This document shows positions 1-8,428 of a DNA stretch of 64,000 bases, in pieces. The position numbers were made by a program, and so were the translations under genes. Origin of the DNA: Bryobacterales bacterium KBS 96 (GTDB lineage Bacteria > Acidobacteriota > Terriglobia > Bryobacterales > Bryobacteraceae); NCBI GenBank assembly GCA_000381625.1, contig KB906767.1, forward strand, positions 5,323,357 through 5,387,356. Direction: 5' to 3'. Position 1 is the first letter of the stretch; every line of letters begins with the position of its first letter. Below the pieces are notes generated by a model that was given only the letters and a program-made list of their open reading frames with translations, was not told the origin of the DNA and made no database searches.

Positions 1-2158
1 CAAGACGGTTGCGATTGCCCCAGACGGATTCCGTGTGATCCAGAATCTCTTCCGGAGTGAACCAGAACCGCTTCACTTTTCGCTGGCTGTGCAGCTTCGT
101 TTGGTCGTTGTAATGTGGCGAGGACGGGTTTTGCGATTCGCCGTAAGGCAAAAGGCTCCAGACCTGTTTCGGATTGCTTTCCATCACAATCAGCAGATGC
201 CCCCATCCGTCGTTGCACTGAATTTGCCCGTTACTCTGCTCGATTCCTTCGTCCGGATGAAGCACGCCGTATAGTCCCGTGCCGCCGAGGGGAAATGTCC
301 CATCGCGCACGACCACGTTGATATCGCCCCAGCGAACTTCAGCTCTGCCGTATGTCTTCTGAATGTGCGCCAAGGCTTTGTCCAAAGCCTTCAGCGCCAT
401 CTCCTGTTCCTCGGGAGAATCGATATTTATCTCCCGCTTGCGGTTGTAATCCATGAACCGGCCGAATTTTGCTTCCGAGAACAAATCACGATACGACATG
501 CCCCAGAAATAGATGTACGTGTAAGCGGCGGACTCTTTGCTCGACCGGCGATCCCACTTCTTAATTAAGTCCATTGCGTGCGCCATGCGTGGGTCGTGTC
601 TATTTGCGTTCGCCCAGGCTCGTTCAAGCAGCGGGACGATAACGTCGGACGGAACGATCCACGTATCAAAACCGAGATCAGTCATTTCCGCCAGCGTGAA
701 TTTCTTCGACTGGGTCAAAATTTGGAATAACCGTTCGCCGCGCGTGTTCAAGGCTTCTTCGCCGGCATCCGCTTTGGGGGTCTGCTGTAGGTACCAGGGC
801 GCCGGATCCAGTGGCTTCAGTCCCGAGTTTCGCGTTACCACCCAGGGCGGATTGTTGCAATTCTGTAGAAAACCCGAAGCCGGATTTTCCACCTGCGGAT
901 ATTCTTTGAACGGCAGATAGGGACCCCATTCGGTATTTTTCGTCCAGCCCGGCACAGGCTTGCTCCAATCGTATCCAGGCGCTCTGCGGGCAACGTTTCC
1001 GTTGTGTACCCAGAAGATATTTTTAGGATCGGAGTAAAGAAAATTCCATCGCGGGATCAACTGAAGAGCAAGCGCCGCTTTGAACTCGGGAAGATTGCGC
1101 GATTTCATAATCCGGTACAGCCCGGTGGCGTAATTGACGCCTTCGAAATTAGGCAATTTGACGGAATAAGCACGGTTGTGTTCCCGGTCGAAGCTTACGA
1201 TAGGGCCATGCGACGTGTAATACAGAGGCAGCGTTCGCGACTCCATGCCCTTAGCGTTCTTGATTTTGAACGTTGCGTACGACACGCGGATATCTCGCCA
1301 TTTGCCGTCGTAGAGATACTGCAGATGGTTCTTCGGATTGATTTTCTCTTCGTAAACGTCGGCGATATTCGGTTGGTTCCAGGTAGCCGACCACGTGATC
1401 CTGTCGTTGAAGCCATCGAGGAACACCGGGCTGCCGAACCAACTGATGCCCGCGGCGTCCAGCTTGCCGGGCGTGATGAGTTGCGCTTCGTAATTCTGGA
1501 AGCGGTTAGCCCAGGGCATATGGGTGTGCTCGACGTGAATGATCCGCCCGTTCACGGACCGGCTGCGGGAGATCGCCCACTGGTTGGAGCCGAAATTCGG
1601 AAACGCATCCACTTTGTTCGTCATCTTCGAAAGCGCATCGTGGATGCTGTAAAACCGCATGTAGTTGCTGCGCTCAAGCGCCTCGATATCTTCGGCGCTC
1701 ACGGAATCAATCCACGTCGGAATCGTAGCCCGATGTTCCGAAATGTAGGCGTTTATGCCACTCGCAAAGGCGGCCAGAATTTTGTATACATCAGGGGCGA
1801 TCTGATCGCGATGTTCGACAACTGCCGCCTTCGTCCGGAGCAGTCGCTGCAGGTAGTCGCCATCCCAACGATATTCGTATGGAATGAAATGAAGATAGCC
1901 ATCGCCCAGCGCCTTAATCCCCTGCACTTCGGCCCGGCGCCCCTGAGCATCGCGATACTGGATCATCATCTCCTCCAAATGATCCTGAGCCTGCGCGTAG
2001 CCGTAGCCGAAAAATGTCGCTTCTTCTGTATCGCCGACGATGTGAGGAGTGCCGTAATGATCACGATAGATGGTGACGTGAGCCGCGAGCGCATCGGGCG
2101 CGGCGAAAACAGGTGCGCTGGCGCACGCAGCCATCACCAGATATAAGAAGAATCTCAA
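1..2158 (-). CDS. Penicillin acylase family N-terminal-nucleophile hydrolase, 3' end cut by window edge
   Basis: About 719 residues are visible and the frame is open to the left edge. The family cleaves amide bonds (beta-lactams, acyl-homoserine lactones, acylated amino compounds) after autoproteolysis that exposes a Ser. A signal peptide (about residues 1-20, ending VFAA) is followed by the small-subunit region with YRDHYGTPHI and GYGYAQAQD, then FGSNQWAISRSRS, where Ser191 is the expected nucleophile starting the beta chain. The last visible residues resemble the family C-terminus, so little is missing. The start is TTG at 2158, chosen because GAGGAGG lies 7 nt upstream; an ATG eight codons later lacks such a site. 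It is probably periplasmic. The substrate is not deducible. Confidence 0.85.
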   Translation of the reverse strand, partial: MRFFLYLVMAACASAPVFAAPDALAAHVTIYRDHYGTPHIVGDTEEATFFGYGYAQAQDHLEEMMIQYRDAQGRRAEVQGIKALGDGYLHFIPYEYRWDGDYLQRLLRTKAAVVEHRDQIAPDVYKILAAFASGINAYISEHRATIPTWIDSVSAEDIEALERSNYMRFYSIHDALSKMTNKVDAFPNFGSNQWAISRSRSVNGRIIHVEHTHMPWANRFQNYEAQLITPGKLDAAGISWFGSPVFLDGFNDRITWSATWNQPNIADVYEEKINPKNHLQYLYDGKWRDIRVSYATFKIKNAKGMESRTLPLYYTSHGPIVSFDREHNRAYSVKLPNFEGVNYATGLYRIMKSRNLPEFKAALALQLIPRWNFLYSDPKNIFWVHNGNVARRAPGYDWSKPVPGWTKNTEWGPYLPFKEYPQVENPASGFLQNCNNPPWVVTRNSGLKPLDPAPWYLQQTPKADAGEEALNTRGERLFQILTQSKKFTLAEMTDLGFDTWIVPSDVIVPLLERAWANANRHDPRMAHAMDLIKKWDRRSSKESAAYTYIYFWGMSYRDLFSEAKFGRFMDYNRKREINIDSPEEQEMALKALDKALAHIQKTYGRAEVRWGDINVVVRDGTFPLGGTGLYGVLHPDEGIEQSNGQIQCNDGWGHLLIVMESNPKQVWSLLPYGESQNPSSPHYNDQTKLHSQRKVKRFWFTPEEILDHTESVWGNRNRL

Positions 2159-2226
2159 CTTGGCGCCTCCTCGCGGAATTCCGATTCTAGAACGAAATCG
2201 GCGATGCGGAGCGGAAAATCCATCGA

Positions 2227-3378
2227 TCAGGCGATACGGTATTTCTCGATGACTTCCTGATTCACTTCAACTCCTAACCCTGGAGCAGTCGGGACTTCGA
2301 GATATCCGTCCTGCATGCGCAGGGGGTTGTTCACCAGTTCGCGGCTGAGCGGGCCTTGCGATGTGTTGAACTCGATGAACACGGCCCGGCGCTGAAACGC
2401 ATTTAGGTGCAACGATGCGGCGGTCAACAAATCGGACGACCATGAATGCGGGATCACGAGCACGTTCGCCCGTTCGGCGATGTGTACGATCTTCCGCGCG
2501 ACGGTGAATCCGCCGCAGCGCGTCAAATCGGGTTGCAGGATATCGACCTTCGCGCGCGTGATTAAGTCATGAAAGCCCCACTCGGTAGCTTCCTGCTCTC
2601 CGCACGCGATGGGCGTCTCGACCGCTTCCGCTAACCGGCGATATCCATCGTAATCCTCGGGATGGAGAGGTTCTTCGATGAAAAAGGGCCGGTATGGTTC
2701 GAGCGACCGCACAACCTGAATCGCCTGTTTGGGCGTGCGCTCGACGAACCACCCGGTGTCGATCAGCAGATCGATGCCATCGCCGATTTCCGTTCGTGCC
2801 GCTTCCACCAGCCGTACGTCTCGGCCGGCATCCTCCCCGAAAACGCCCCATCCGAATTTGATGGCCGTAAACCCTTGGTCGAGGTAGCGGCGCGCGGCCT
2901 CTCGCATTGCCTCCGGTGTCGCCCGGAATAACGTGCTGGCGTATGCCCGGACGCGGTCGCGCCATTTTGCTCCGAGGAGCACGCACACGGGCTGGCCATA
3001 GAACTTGCCCATAATGTCCCACAGCGCAATGTCAATCGCGGAAATGGCCTGAATGGCGACGCCGCGCCTCCCGTAGTAAATGCTGCCGCGGTACATCTTG
3101 TACCAGAGTCGTTCCGGTTCCAGTGGGTTCTCACCCACAATTAGCGAGGCTAGCCCTTCGAAGCATTCGTTTCCCGGTTCACTCCACGATGGCGCTTCGA
3201 CGGCGGCCTTCGCGACCGGCGCTGACGTTTCCATGTCGGAATAACCCGTGATGCCGGCATCTGTCGAGACACGCACCAGTCCCATATATGTTGGGCCGAG
3301 CGGCTCTTCCGAACCCGCCGGGCGGTTGTATAAGCCCGGCGATTTCAGGACCAGAACCTCAACGTTGGTGATCTTCAT
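2227..3378 (-). CDS. Enolase superfamily (mandelate racemase/muconate lactonizing-type) sugar-acid dehydratase-like enzyme
   Basis: The 383-residue protein has the capping domain plus TIM barrel of the mandelate-racemase subgroup. Likely metal ligands are Asp207 (LLIDTGW), Glu235/236 (FFIEEPLHPEDY) and Glu261 (ACGEQEA). Asp284 (QPDLTRCGG) with His311 (VIPHSWSS) forms the His-Asp dyad used by acid-sugar dehydratases. At the usual KxK motif the sequence reads K174-F-G176, so the second Lys is missing, as in some dehydratases rather than racemases. It begins directly after the stop of the deacylase gene (3379-4404), with no spacer, so the two are almost certainly co-translated. The likely reaction is dehydration of an aldonic or uronic acid to a 2-keto-3-deoxy acid; the substrate is unknown. 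Confidence 0.88.
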   Translation of the reverse strand: MKITNVEVLVLKSPGLYNRPAGSEEPLGPTYMGLVRVSTDAGITGYSDMETSAPVAKAAVEAPSWSEPGNECFEGLASLIVGENPLEPERLWYKMYRGSIYYGRRGVAIQAISAIDIALWDIMGKFYGQPVCVLLGAKWRDRVRAYASTLFRATPEAMREAARRYLDQGFTAIKFGWGVFGEDAGRDVRLVEAARTEIGDGIDLLIDTGWFVERTPKQAIQVVRSLEPYRPFFIEEPLHPEDYDGYRRLAEAVETPIACGEQEATEWGFHDLITRAKVDILQPDLTRCGGFTVARKIVHIAERANVLVIPHSWSSDLLTAASLHLNAFQRRAVFIEFNTSQGPLSRELVNNPLRMQDGYLEVPTAPGLGVEVNQEVIEKYRIA

Positions 3379-4404
3379 CTATGCCGCGTCCTCGCCGATC
3401 ACGTACAGGGTGAGTCCTTTCTTACATACGGCCGCGAAATACAGCGCGATAATGACGCCTTTCTTATGTGCGCGAATCTCCAGCGGCAGTGAACAGTGAT
3501 TCGAAAAATCGTGGAGACTGCCGATCAGATCGCCCTTTTCGACATCGGCCCCCGGAGTAACCGCTGGCTCCCAGATGCCCGAGCGTGGCGATGGAATGTA
3601 ATCGGACAGATTCGGCGCCTGCACCATTCGCGACGGCGTTGCGCGCGCGGCGTCCACGCGGACGATTTCGCCGCCCAGCATTTCGTAATGCCGCAGCACG
3701 TTTTTGATGCCTTCGTACGCGTGCCGCACTCCGCTGGTGCTGGTTCCTTCGGCATGTCCGAATTCGCCGCCGAGCGCTATCTTGCCTTCGTCCTCGGCTT
3801 CGTCTGTTAACAGACCCGACGCCATTTGCCGCGAATACACGAAGATAAATGGCGTATCGAAAAGCCGCGCAATTGCCGCGGTTTCGGCGTGCTGTTCGGC
3901 GTTTGGCAACGGATGAAACGAAGTGCAGAGCGGGAATACGGATTCCTTGCCGCCGGAGTGAATGTCCATCACCACGCGCACTTGTGGAAAGATGCGGGTC
4001 TTCACGAAGTTCGAAATGCGATAGGACAGCGTGCCATGCGCGTTTCCCGGAAAGGCGCGGTTCATGTTCACGTCGTCCTCGGGGGAACATCGCTGGTGAG
4101 CGCGGCATGCTGTCTCACTCAATTGCGGAATCAGAATCAGACGTCCGCGCATCTCCCTCGGATCGAGGTCCGTGCAAAGGCGTTTGATCGCAACCTGTCC
4201 TTCGTACTCGTTGCCATGAGTGCCACCAAACGCTGCAACGCCCGCCGGTTCCGGACCGCTGCCGCCGGCGGAGCCATTGATTACAGTCATGGGAACGAGC
4301 GAATAGCCCCAACTCGAATCGAGATGGAACGCGACTTGATAATGATGCTTGCCGGGCAGCGCGAAATCAATCTGGCCCGGATCGTGAATTACGGTTGGCG
4401 GCAT
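3379..4404 (-). CDS. Succinylglutamate desuccinylase/aspartoacylase family zinc deacylase
   Basis: A 341-residue cytoplasmic zinc-dependent hydrolase. The metal-binding motif GGTHGNEYEGQ supplies His63 and Glu66, and MDIHSGG supplies His149, as in the carboxypeptidase-like AspA/AstE/DoeB group. GGEFGHAEGTSTSG and a C-terminal beta domain resemble DoeB-like deacetylases. These enzymes remove acyl groups from N-acylated amino acids or related amides. Its TAG stop abuts the ATG of the downstream enolase-superfamily gene, and the divergent IclR-class effector logic suggests a small-molecule-inducible unit (inference). With the acylase at the left edge, this is the second amide-cleaving enzyme in the region. 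Exact substrate unknown. Confidence 0.82.
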   Translation of the reverse strand: MPPTVIHDPGQIDFALPGKHHYQVAFHLDSSWGYSLVPMTVINGSAGGSGPEPAGVAAFGGTHGNEYEGQVAIKRLCTDLDPREMRGRLILIPQLSETACRAHQRCSPEDDVNMNRAFPGNAHGTLSYRISNFVKTRIFPQVRVVMDIHSGGKESVFPLCTSFHPLPNAEQHAETAAIARLFDTPFIFVYSRQMASGLLTDEAEDEGKIALGGEFGHAEGTSTSGVRHAYEGIKNVLRHYEMLGGEIVRVDAARATPSRMVQAPNLSDYIPSPRSGIWEPAVTPGADVEKGDLIGSLHDFSNHCSLPLEIRAHKKGVIIALYFAAVCKKGLTLYVIGEDAA

Positions 4405-4521
4405 GGTTGGAAGAAAGCGGCCCTCATTGCTGAAATTCTAGTACTCGCAGGCCACGATTCTCCCACGAAACAAGCCGGACAAGCCGAAGTTTCCATCACA
4501 CTGGACGAATTCCGGCGCAAG

Positions 4522-5331
4522 CTACACGCGAATTTCAGACAATACCGGCACACGCGGTTGGCCGGTCCAACCCAGCCGGTCCGAAATTGCCACTGCCGTA
4601 TGTTGAAGCTCGGTAATTAGCTCTTTCTGGTTTTCGGGACCTATCTGCTCGACAGTGGCGGAAAGACTGACTGCGGCGATAACGCGCCCATCCGCATTGA
4701 AGACTGGGGCGCCGACGCAGCGCATACCGATCTCTTCCTCCTGGTCGTCCAACGCAAAGCCGCGAGCGCGAGTTCTCTCTAAATCTTCTTTGAGCTTTCG
4801 CGCCGACCGGATCGTGTTCTCGTTGTGGCGCAGAAGACCACGCCGGCGAATGATCTCGTCGATCTGCGTTTCTTCGAGATACGCGATCAGGCACTTGCCC
4901 AGACTCGTGCAGTGTACGTCAAGCCGTTTGCCCGCCCAAGTCGCGACGTGCTGTCCGGCGACAGTGGCCGCCTTTGCAATCAGGGTCGCTTCCTGTCCCT
5001 CCAAAATCGCCAGGTGGACGGTCAGGCCCGTTCGCTCGGAAAGGCTGCGAAGCAGCGGCGACGCTTTCTCCCGCATTCCCGTGCCGTCGAACGCCATGTT
5101 CGCAATTTCCGCCAGTTTCATGCCGCACGCATACCGGCCGGTAGTTTCGCTCCGGTGCAGATATCCGAGACGCTCGAATGTAACCAGGATGGAGTGAATG
5201 GAACTCTTCGGAAAATCGAGGCTGCGCGCCAACTGAGAAAATGTGAGCCCGCTCCTGGATTTGGAGACCATCTCGAGAATCGTCAGGCCGCGATCGAGCG
5301 CTGGAACTAGAGGAGTCTTAATTGCCGCCAT
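4522..5331 (-). CDS. IclR family transcriptional regulator
   Basis: The 269-residue protein has an N-terminal winged helix (about residues 8-75, with LTFSQLARSLDFPKSSIHSI as recognition helix region) and a C-terminal IclR effector domain (about 80-250). The effector domain shows the typical CTSLGKCLIAYL and GMRCVGAPVFNADGRVIAAVSLS motifs. Regulators of this class often sense small organic acids and control adjacent catabolic genes. It lies 117 bp upstream of, and codirectional with, the deacylase and dehydratase genes, so it is a natural candidate to control them and perhaps the glycosidase genes to the right. Binding sites were not identified with confidence. Confidence 0.92.
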   Translation of the reverse strand: MAAIKTPLVPALDRGLTILEMVSKSRSGLTFSQLARSLDFPKSSIHSILVTFERLGYLHRSETTGRYACGMKLAEIANMAFDGTGMREKASPLLRSLSERTGLTVHLAILEGQEATLIAKAATVAGQHVATWAGKRLDVHCTSLGKCLIAYLEETQIDEIIRRRGLLRHNENTIRSARKLKEDLERTRARGFALDDQEEEIGMRCVGAPVFNADGRVIAAVSLSATVEQIGPENQKELITELQHTAVAISDRLGWTGQPRVPVLSEIRV

Positions 5332-5451
5332 TCGAACCTGCTTTCAACCAATGGGAAGAACGAATAGTAGCATCGGATGCTGTCCGGCTTGCGATGCCGA
5401 ATTATGAATTTCTGGGTTGCACATCATATCCTCTAATAGACTCGCAGCGGC

Positions 5452-8217
5452 CTAATCGGTCACGAGTTTCCGAAGGTCGCCTTTGGACAAATCAAGCGAA
5501 GGATTGAAATCCGGTCCGGCGGCATAATGCAGGAATCCGTCGAATAGGGTCATTGCCGTCGGGAACGCCTCGTCGAAATTCTCGCGCAACCGCAGCGTGG
5601 TTACAAGCAGTTTCCCACCTCCGACGTTGGCCTCCACGGCGTAAGCGACGCGTGAGAGATCTTTGGTCTTGCTGAGGAATTCCGAAGTGGTGCGAATGCC
5701 GCCGACGATTGGTTTGAGTGGGGCCGGCCAGCTATCAATAGGCAGCGGATACGCGCCCTGCAGTAAGTTGTAGAACTGCAGATCGCAGAAATCCTCATGC
5801 GGTGAACCCGCTAGCGCCGGATGATCTCGGACAAGTGTGCCGAGCGCGCCGCCGGAACCGGGGAAGAACGACGCGCCGCGATGGCTCAGGCTTTCGCGCG
5901 GCAGCAGCCACACCCGCCCGCCGTCATGCAGATGTTCCATTGCGGTCTGATCGAGGCTGTCGGTAATGAGTAAGTCAGCCGGCTTCATCTCCTTGCTATC
6001 CGATCCAATCCATGGATAAACGCGCCGCAAACCGGCCCATTTGATATCTGAGATAACGCCCATTGCCGCCGGCGTGCTGTGTACGCGCGGATAGGCCCAG
6101 AAATTCCAGCGGTTTTGATATGTCCCGTGCTGGGACTGGAGCGTCAACACCAGTTCCAGCTTCCTAGCAGTATGTAGACTTGAAGCATTCAGAACGATTT
6201 CCCCGATCTTCGCAACGTCTGCATCGGCTACCGAGATGTCACGAACGCCACCGCCACCGATTTGCTTGTTTCCATCCTGCAATGACCAGGACAGCGTCGC
6301 GCCTTCGATTGCTCCCGGGCCGAAGTTGGATACCTTGATGGCAACATGCTTTGGCTCGTCTGTCCACATGGCGCGGTCATTGACGCCGGCGCCGATCATT
6401 AGTAACACCGGAGCGTTTAATTCACGCCCCTGCTCAGGCGTAATTCCTTTCGGCTTCCAAAAATAGTCGAACCAGCCCTCCTCCCACGAATCGCCTTCGC
6501 CTGTGCCGCCGGGATAATCGACGATCAGCCAGTAGTCGTAACCGGTCACATCTTTGTTTTCGCGTACCCGCTCAATCTGATATTTACGGCCAAGTTGCTG
6601 TAGCCGCTGTGAGTTGCGGAGGTACTTGTTATAGACATCCTGCAAAGAATTCTTCTCCACCCAGGATTGTTTCGCCTTGAGCCAATCGGGCATCAGCACA
6701 CCCGTGAACTTGTCAATCAAGCCGATGTCCGGCAATGAGCAGTAATAATCTCCGAACTCGTGGCGTATGGTCGGACGGTCCGGAGCCGTGCCTCCTGGGA
6801 GACTGACCATGTCCGTCGGACGCAGATCGAAACCATCGTTCGAGAGAATGAGTGTCGAAGGCGCCAGTTGCTTCGCCATCGTATAGAACTGGGCGATCGC
6901 TTCGACGAAGGTCTTCCGTTCCTCGTCGTTCTTCAGCCAGTGGAGATTGAATTCATTTCCGAATGCGAGGCTTAGAAAAGACGGATGATTTCGATAGGCC
7001 AGCAACACGCTTTGTAGTTCATTACGCAGATAGTCCTGATGAGCAAAGAAAAATTGCGTGTACGCGGCTGGCAATTCAGCCATGATGAGCATCCCCACTT
7101 CATCGGCCGCCTCGAAAAGCTCCTGTGGCGGAACCATGGAGTGATAGCGAACGGCGTTGAAGCCGAAGCTCTTGGCGAGCGAAAGCCTCTGTACGTAGAC
7201 GGCGCGGGAGGCCGGGGGAAATCCGGTCAACACCTCAACGTCGTCGTCGCCATAACCACGTAGATAAATTGGCTGGCCGTTCAGCAACAGCCGGTTTCCG
7301 CGCGTTTCGATGGTGCGAAACCCGAACCGTTCCTCCGAGCGGTCGATCTGTTTCCCGCCTCGCCGGATTTCGACGGAAGCCGTAATCAGTTCCGGATGTT
7401 CGGGTGACCAGAGCGGAGCATCGGGCATCTCCAACTGGACCGTTGCTTCCTGGACTTTATCGGTTGTCAGTTCGATTGGTTCGCTGGATTTCGATACGCC
7501 GTGTGCGGACACGTGGACTGTGACGGGAGCACTCCTCGGCCCGGCGGTTTTAAGCTGTACTGCTACCGTGAGCAGGTGTTTTGCGACATGGCTGCTGATT
7601 TGAGTAGACTCGATCCATGTGCGGCCTGTGCTCTCAAGGTACACGCTGCCGTAAAATCCGCCCCAGTTGCCGATATAGTTCAGCATGCCGGTTGGCAGAA
7701 GCGGCTGCTGTTTATCGGGAGACTCATCGACCTTGTTTGGAGGATTGTCGATCCGGAACACAATGTTGTTCGCGCCGCCGGGATGGACTGCGTTGGTGAT
7801 GTCAAAGGAAAATGGTGCGCTGAAGCCCTCATGTGCGCCGACTTTTGTTCCGTTGACGAACAAGGTAGCGCTTCGATGCGCCCCGCCAACGCGCAACCAC
7901 ACGATTCGGTTTGCCCATGAAGCCGGTATGCTGACTGATTTCCGATACCAGGCCGTTCCGGCATAGTCATGCCGTAGGTTACCGGATGGCTCGCCGAATC
8001 CCTGCGCCTGCCACGCTCCCGGTACGGTGATCGTGTCCGGGAAAGTGCCGCTGGCCGTATACCAGCGGTCAGAGATGCCTACATTCTGCGGGTCGAGCCG
8101 GAATTGCCATCGTCCGTTGAGATCGATTTGCGGCCGGGTCTGCGCCACGAGTAGGCTCGGCGGCACGAATGCGGCTATTGCCAGACAGATGCGGAGTTTT
8201 GCACGCGCCAATGCCAT
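5452..8217 (-). CDS. Secreted glycoside hydrolase family 2 enzyme
   Basis: The 921-residue protein has a signal peptide (cleavage after LLVAQ, about residue 26), a GH2 sugar-binding jelly roll (NGRWQFRLD, DYAGTAWYRKSV, LFVNGTKVGAHEGF), an immunoglobulin-like domain and a TIM barrel. LAFGNEFNLHW carries the likely acid/base Glu; IRHEFGDYY is the likely nucleophile segment. A long C-terminal extension of about 300 residues ends with beta-rich modules. It may be a beta-galactosidase, beta-glucuronidase or beta-mannosidase; the active-site sequence is not diagnostic to me. It is divergent from the six-hairpin glycosidase gene across a 211-bp shared upstream region carrying two near-identical 12-mers. 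Confidence 0.88.
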   Translation of the reverse strand: MALARAKLRICLAIAAFVPPSLLVAQTRPQIDLNGRWQFRLDPQNVGISDRWYTASGTFPDTITVPGAWQAQGFGEPSGNLRHDYAGTAWYRKSVSIPASWANRIVWLRVGGAHRSATLFVNGTKVGAHEGFSAPFSFDITNAVHPGGANNIVFRIDNPPNKVDESPDKQQPLLPTGMLNYIGNWGGFYGSVYLESTGRTWIESTQISSHVAKHLLTVAVQLKTAGPRSAPVTVHVSAHGVSKSSEPIELTTDKVQEATVQLEMPDAPLWSPEHPELITASVEIRRGGKQIDRSEERFGFRTIETRGNRLLLNGQPIYLRGYGDDDVEVLTGFPPASRAVYVQRLSLAKSFGFNAVRYHSMVPPQELFEAADEVGMLIMAELPAAYTQFFFAHQDYLRNELQSVLLAYRNHPSFLSLAFGNEFNLHWLKNDEERKTFVEAIAQFYTMAKQLAPSTLILSNDGFDLRPTDMVSLPGGTAPDRPTIRHEFGDYYCSLPDIGLIDKFTGVLMPDWLKAKQSWVEKNSLQDVYNKYLRNSQRLQQLGRKYQIERVRENKDVTGYDYWLIVDYPGGTGEGDSWEEGWFDYFWKPKGITPEQGRELNAPVLLMIGAGVNDRAMWTDEPKHVAIKVSNFGPGAIEGATLSWSLQDGNKQIGGGGVRDISVADADVAKIGEIVLNASSLHTARKLELVLTLQSQHGTYQNRWNFWAYPRVHSTPAAMGVISDIKWAGLRRVYPWIGSDSKEMKPADLLITDSLDQTAMEHLHDGGRVWLLPRESLSHRGASFFPGSGGALGTLVRDHPALAGSPHEDFCDLQFYNLLQGAYPLPIDSWPAPLKPIVGGIRTTSEFLSKTKDLSRVAYAVEANVGGGKLLVTTLRLRENFDEAFPTAMTLFDGFLHYAAGPDFNPSLDLSKGDLRKLVTD

Positions 8218-8251
8218 CTTTATTTAATAGTCGATTGCATCAGCGTTGTTC

Positions 8252-8334
8252 ACAACGGTTTCCGGGCAGAAGAGGGGCGCCGATTTCCGATTAGCTGGAA
8301 ACTGCGAGAGCAAAAGCGGTCTACAACCGTTTCC
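8252..8334. promoter_or_regulatory. Pair of near-identical 12-mers in the divergent glycosidase promoter
   Basis: ACAACGGTTTCC at 8252-8263 and ACAACCGTTTCC at 8323-8334 differ at one base and sit 71 bp apart between two divergent glycosidase genes. The AACSGTTTCC core resembles half-sites of LacI-family operators. No clear -35/-10 pair was assigned. Function as an operator is inferred. Confidence 0.35.
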
Positions 8335-8428
8335 ACGGTGGCTACCTTACGTATAATTCCCGCCATGGGTGAGTGGTTCCTCATCGAGAATCCACCCGGT
8401 TTAGAAAAGTCCCAGCAACAGGAAATTC

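Noticed and set aside
1004-2146. Long plus-strand ORF of 380 codons
   Set aside because: Antisense to the acylase gene, whose frame shows conserved family motifs; codon pattern favours the minus strand.
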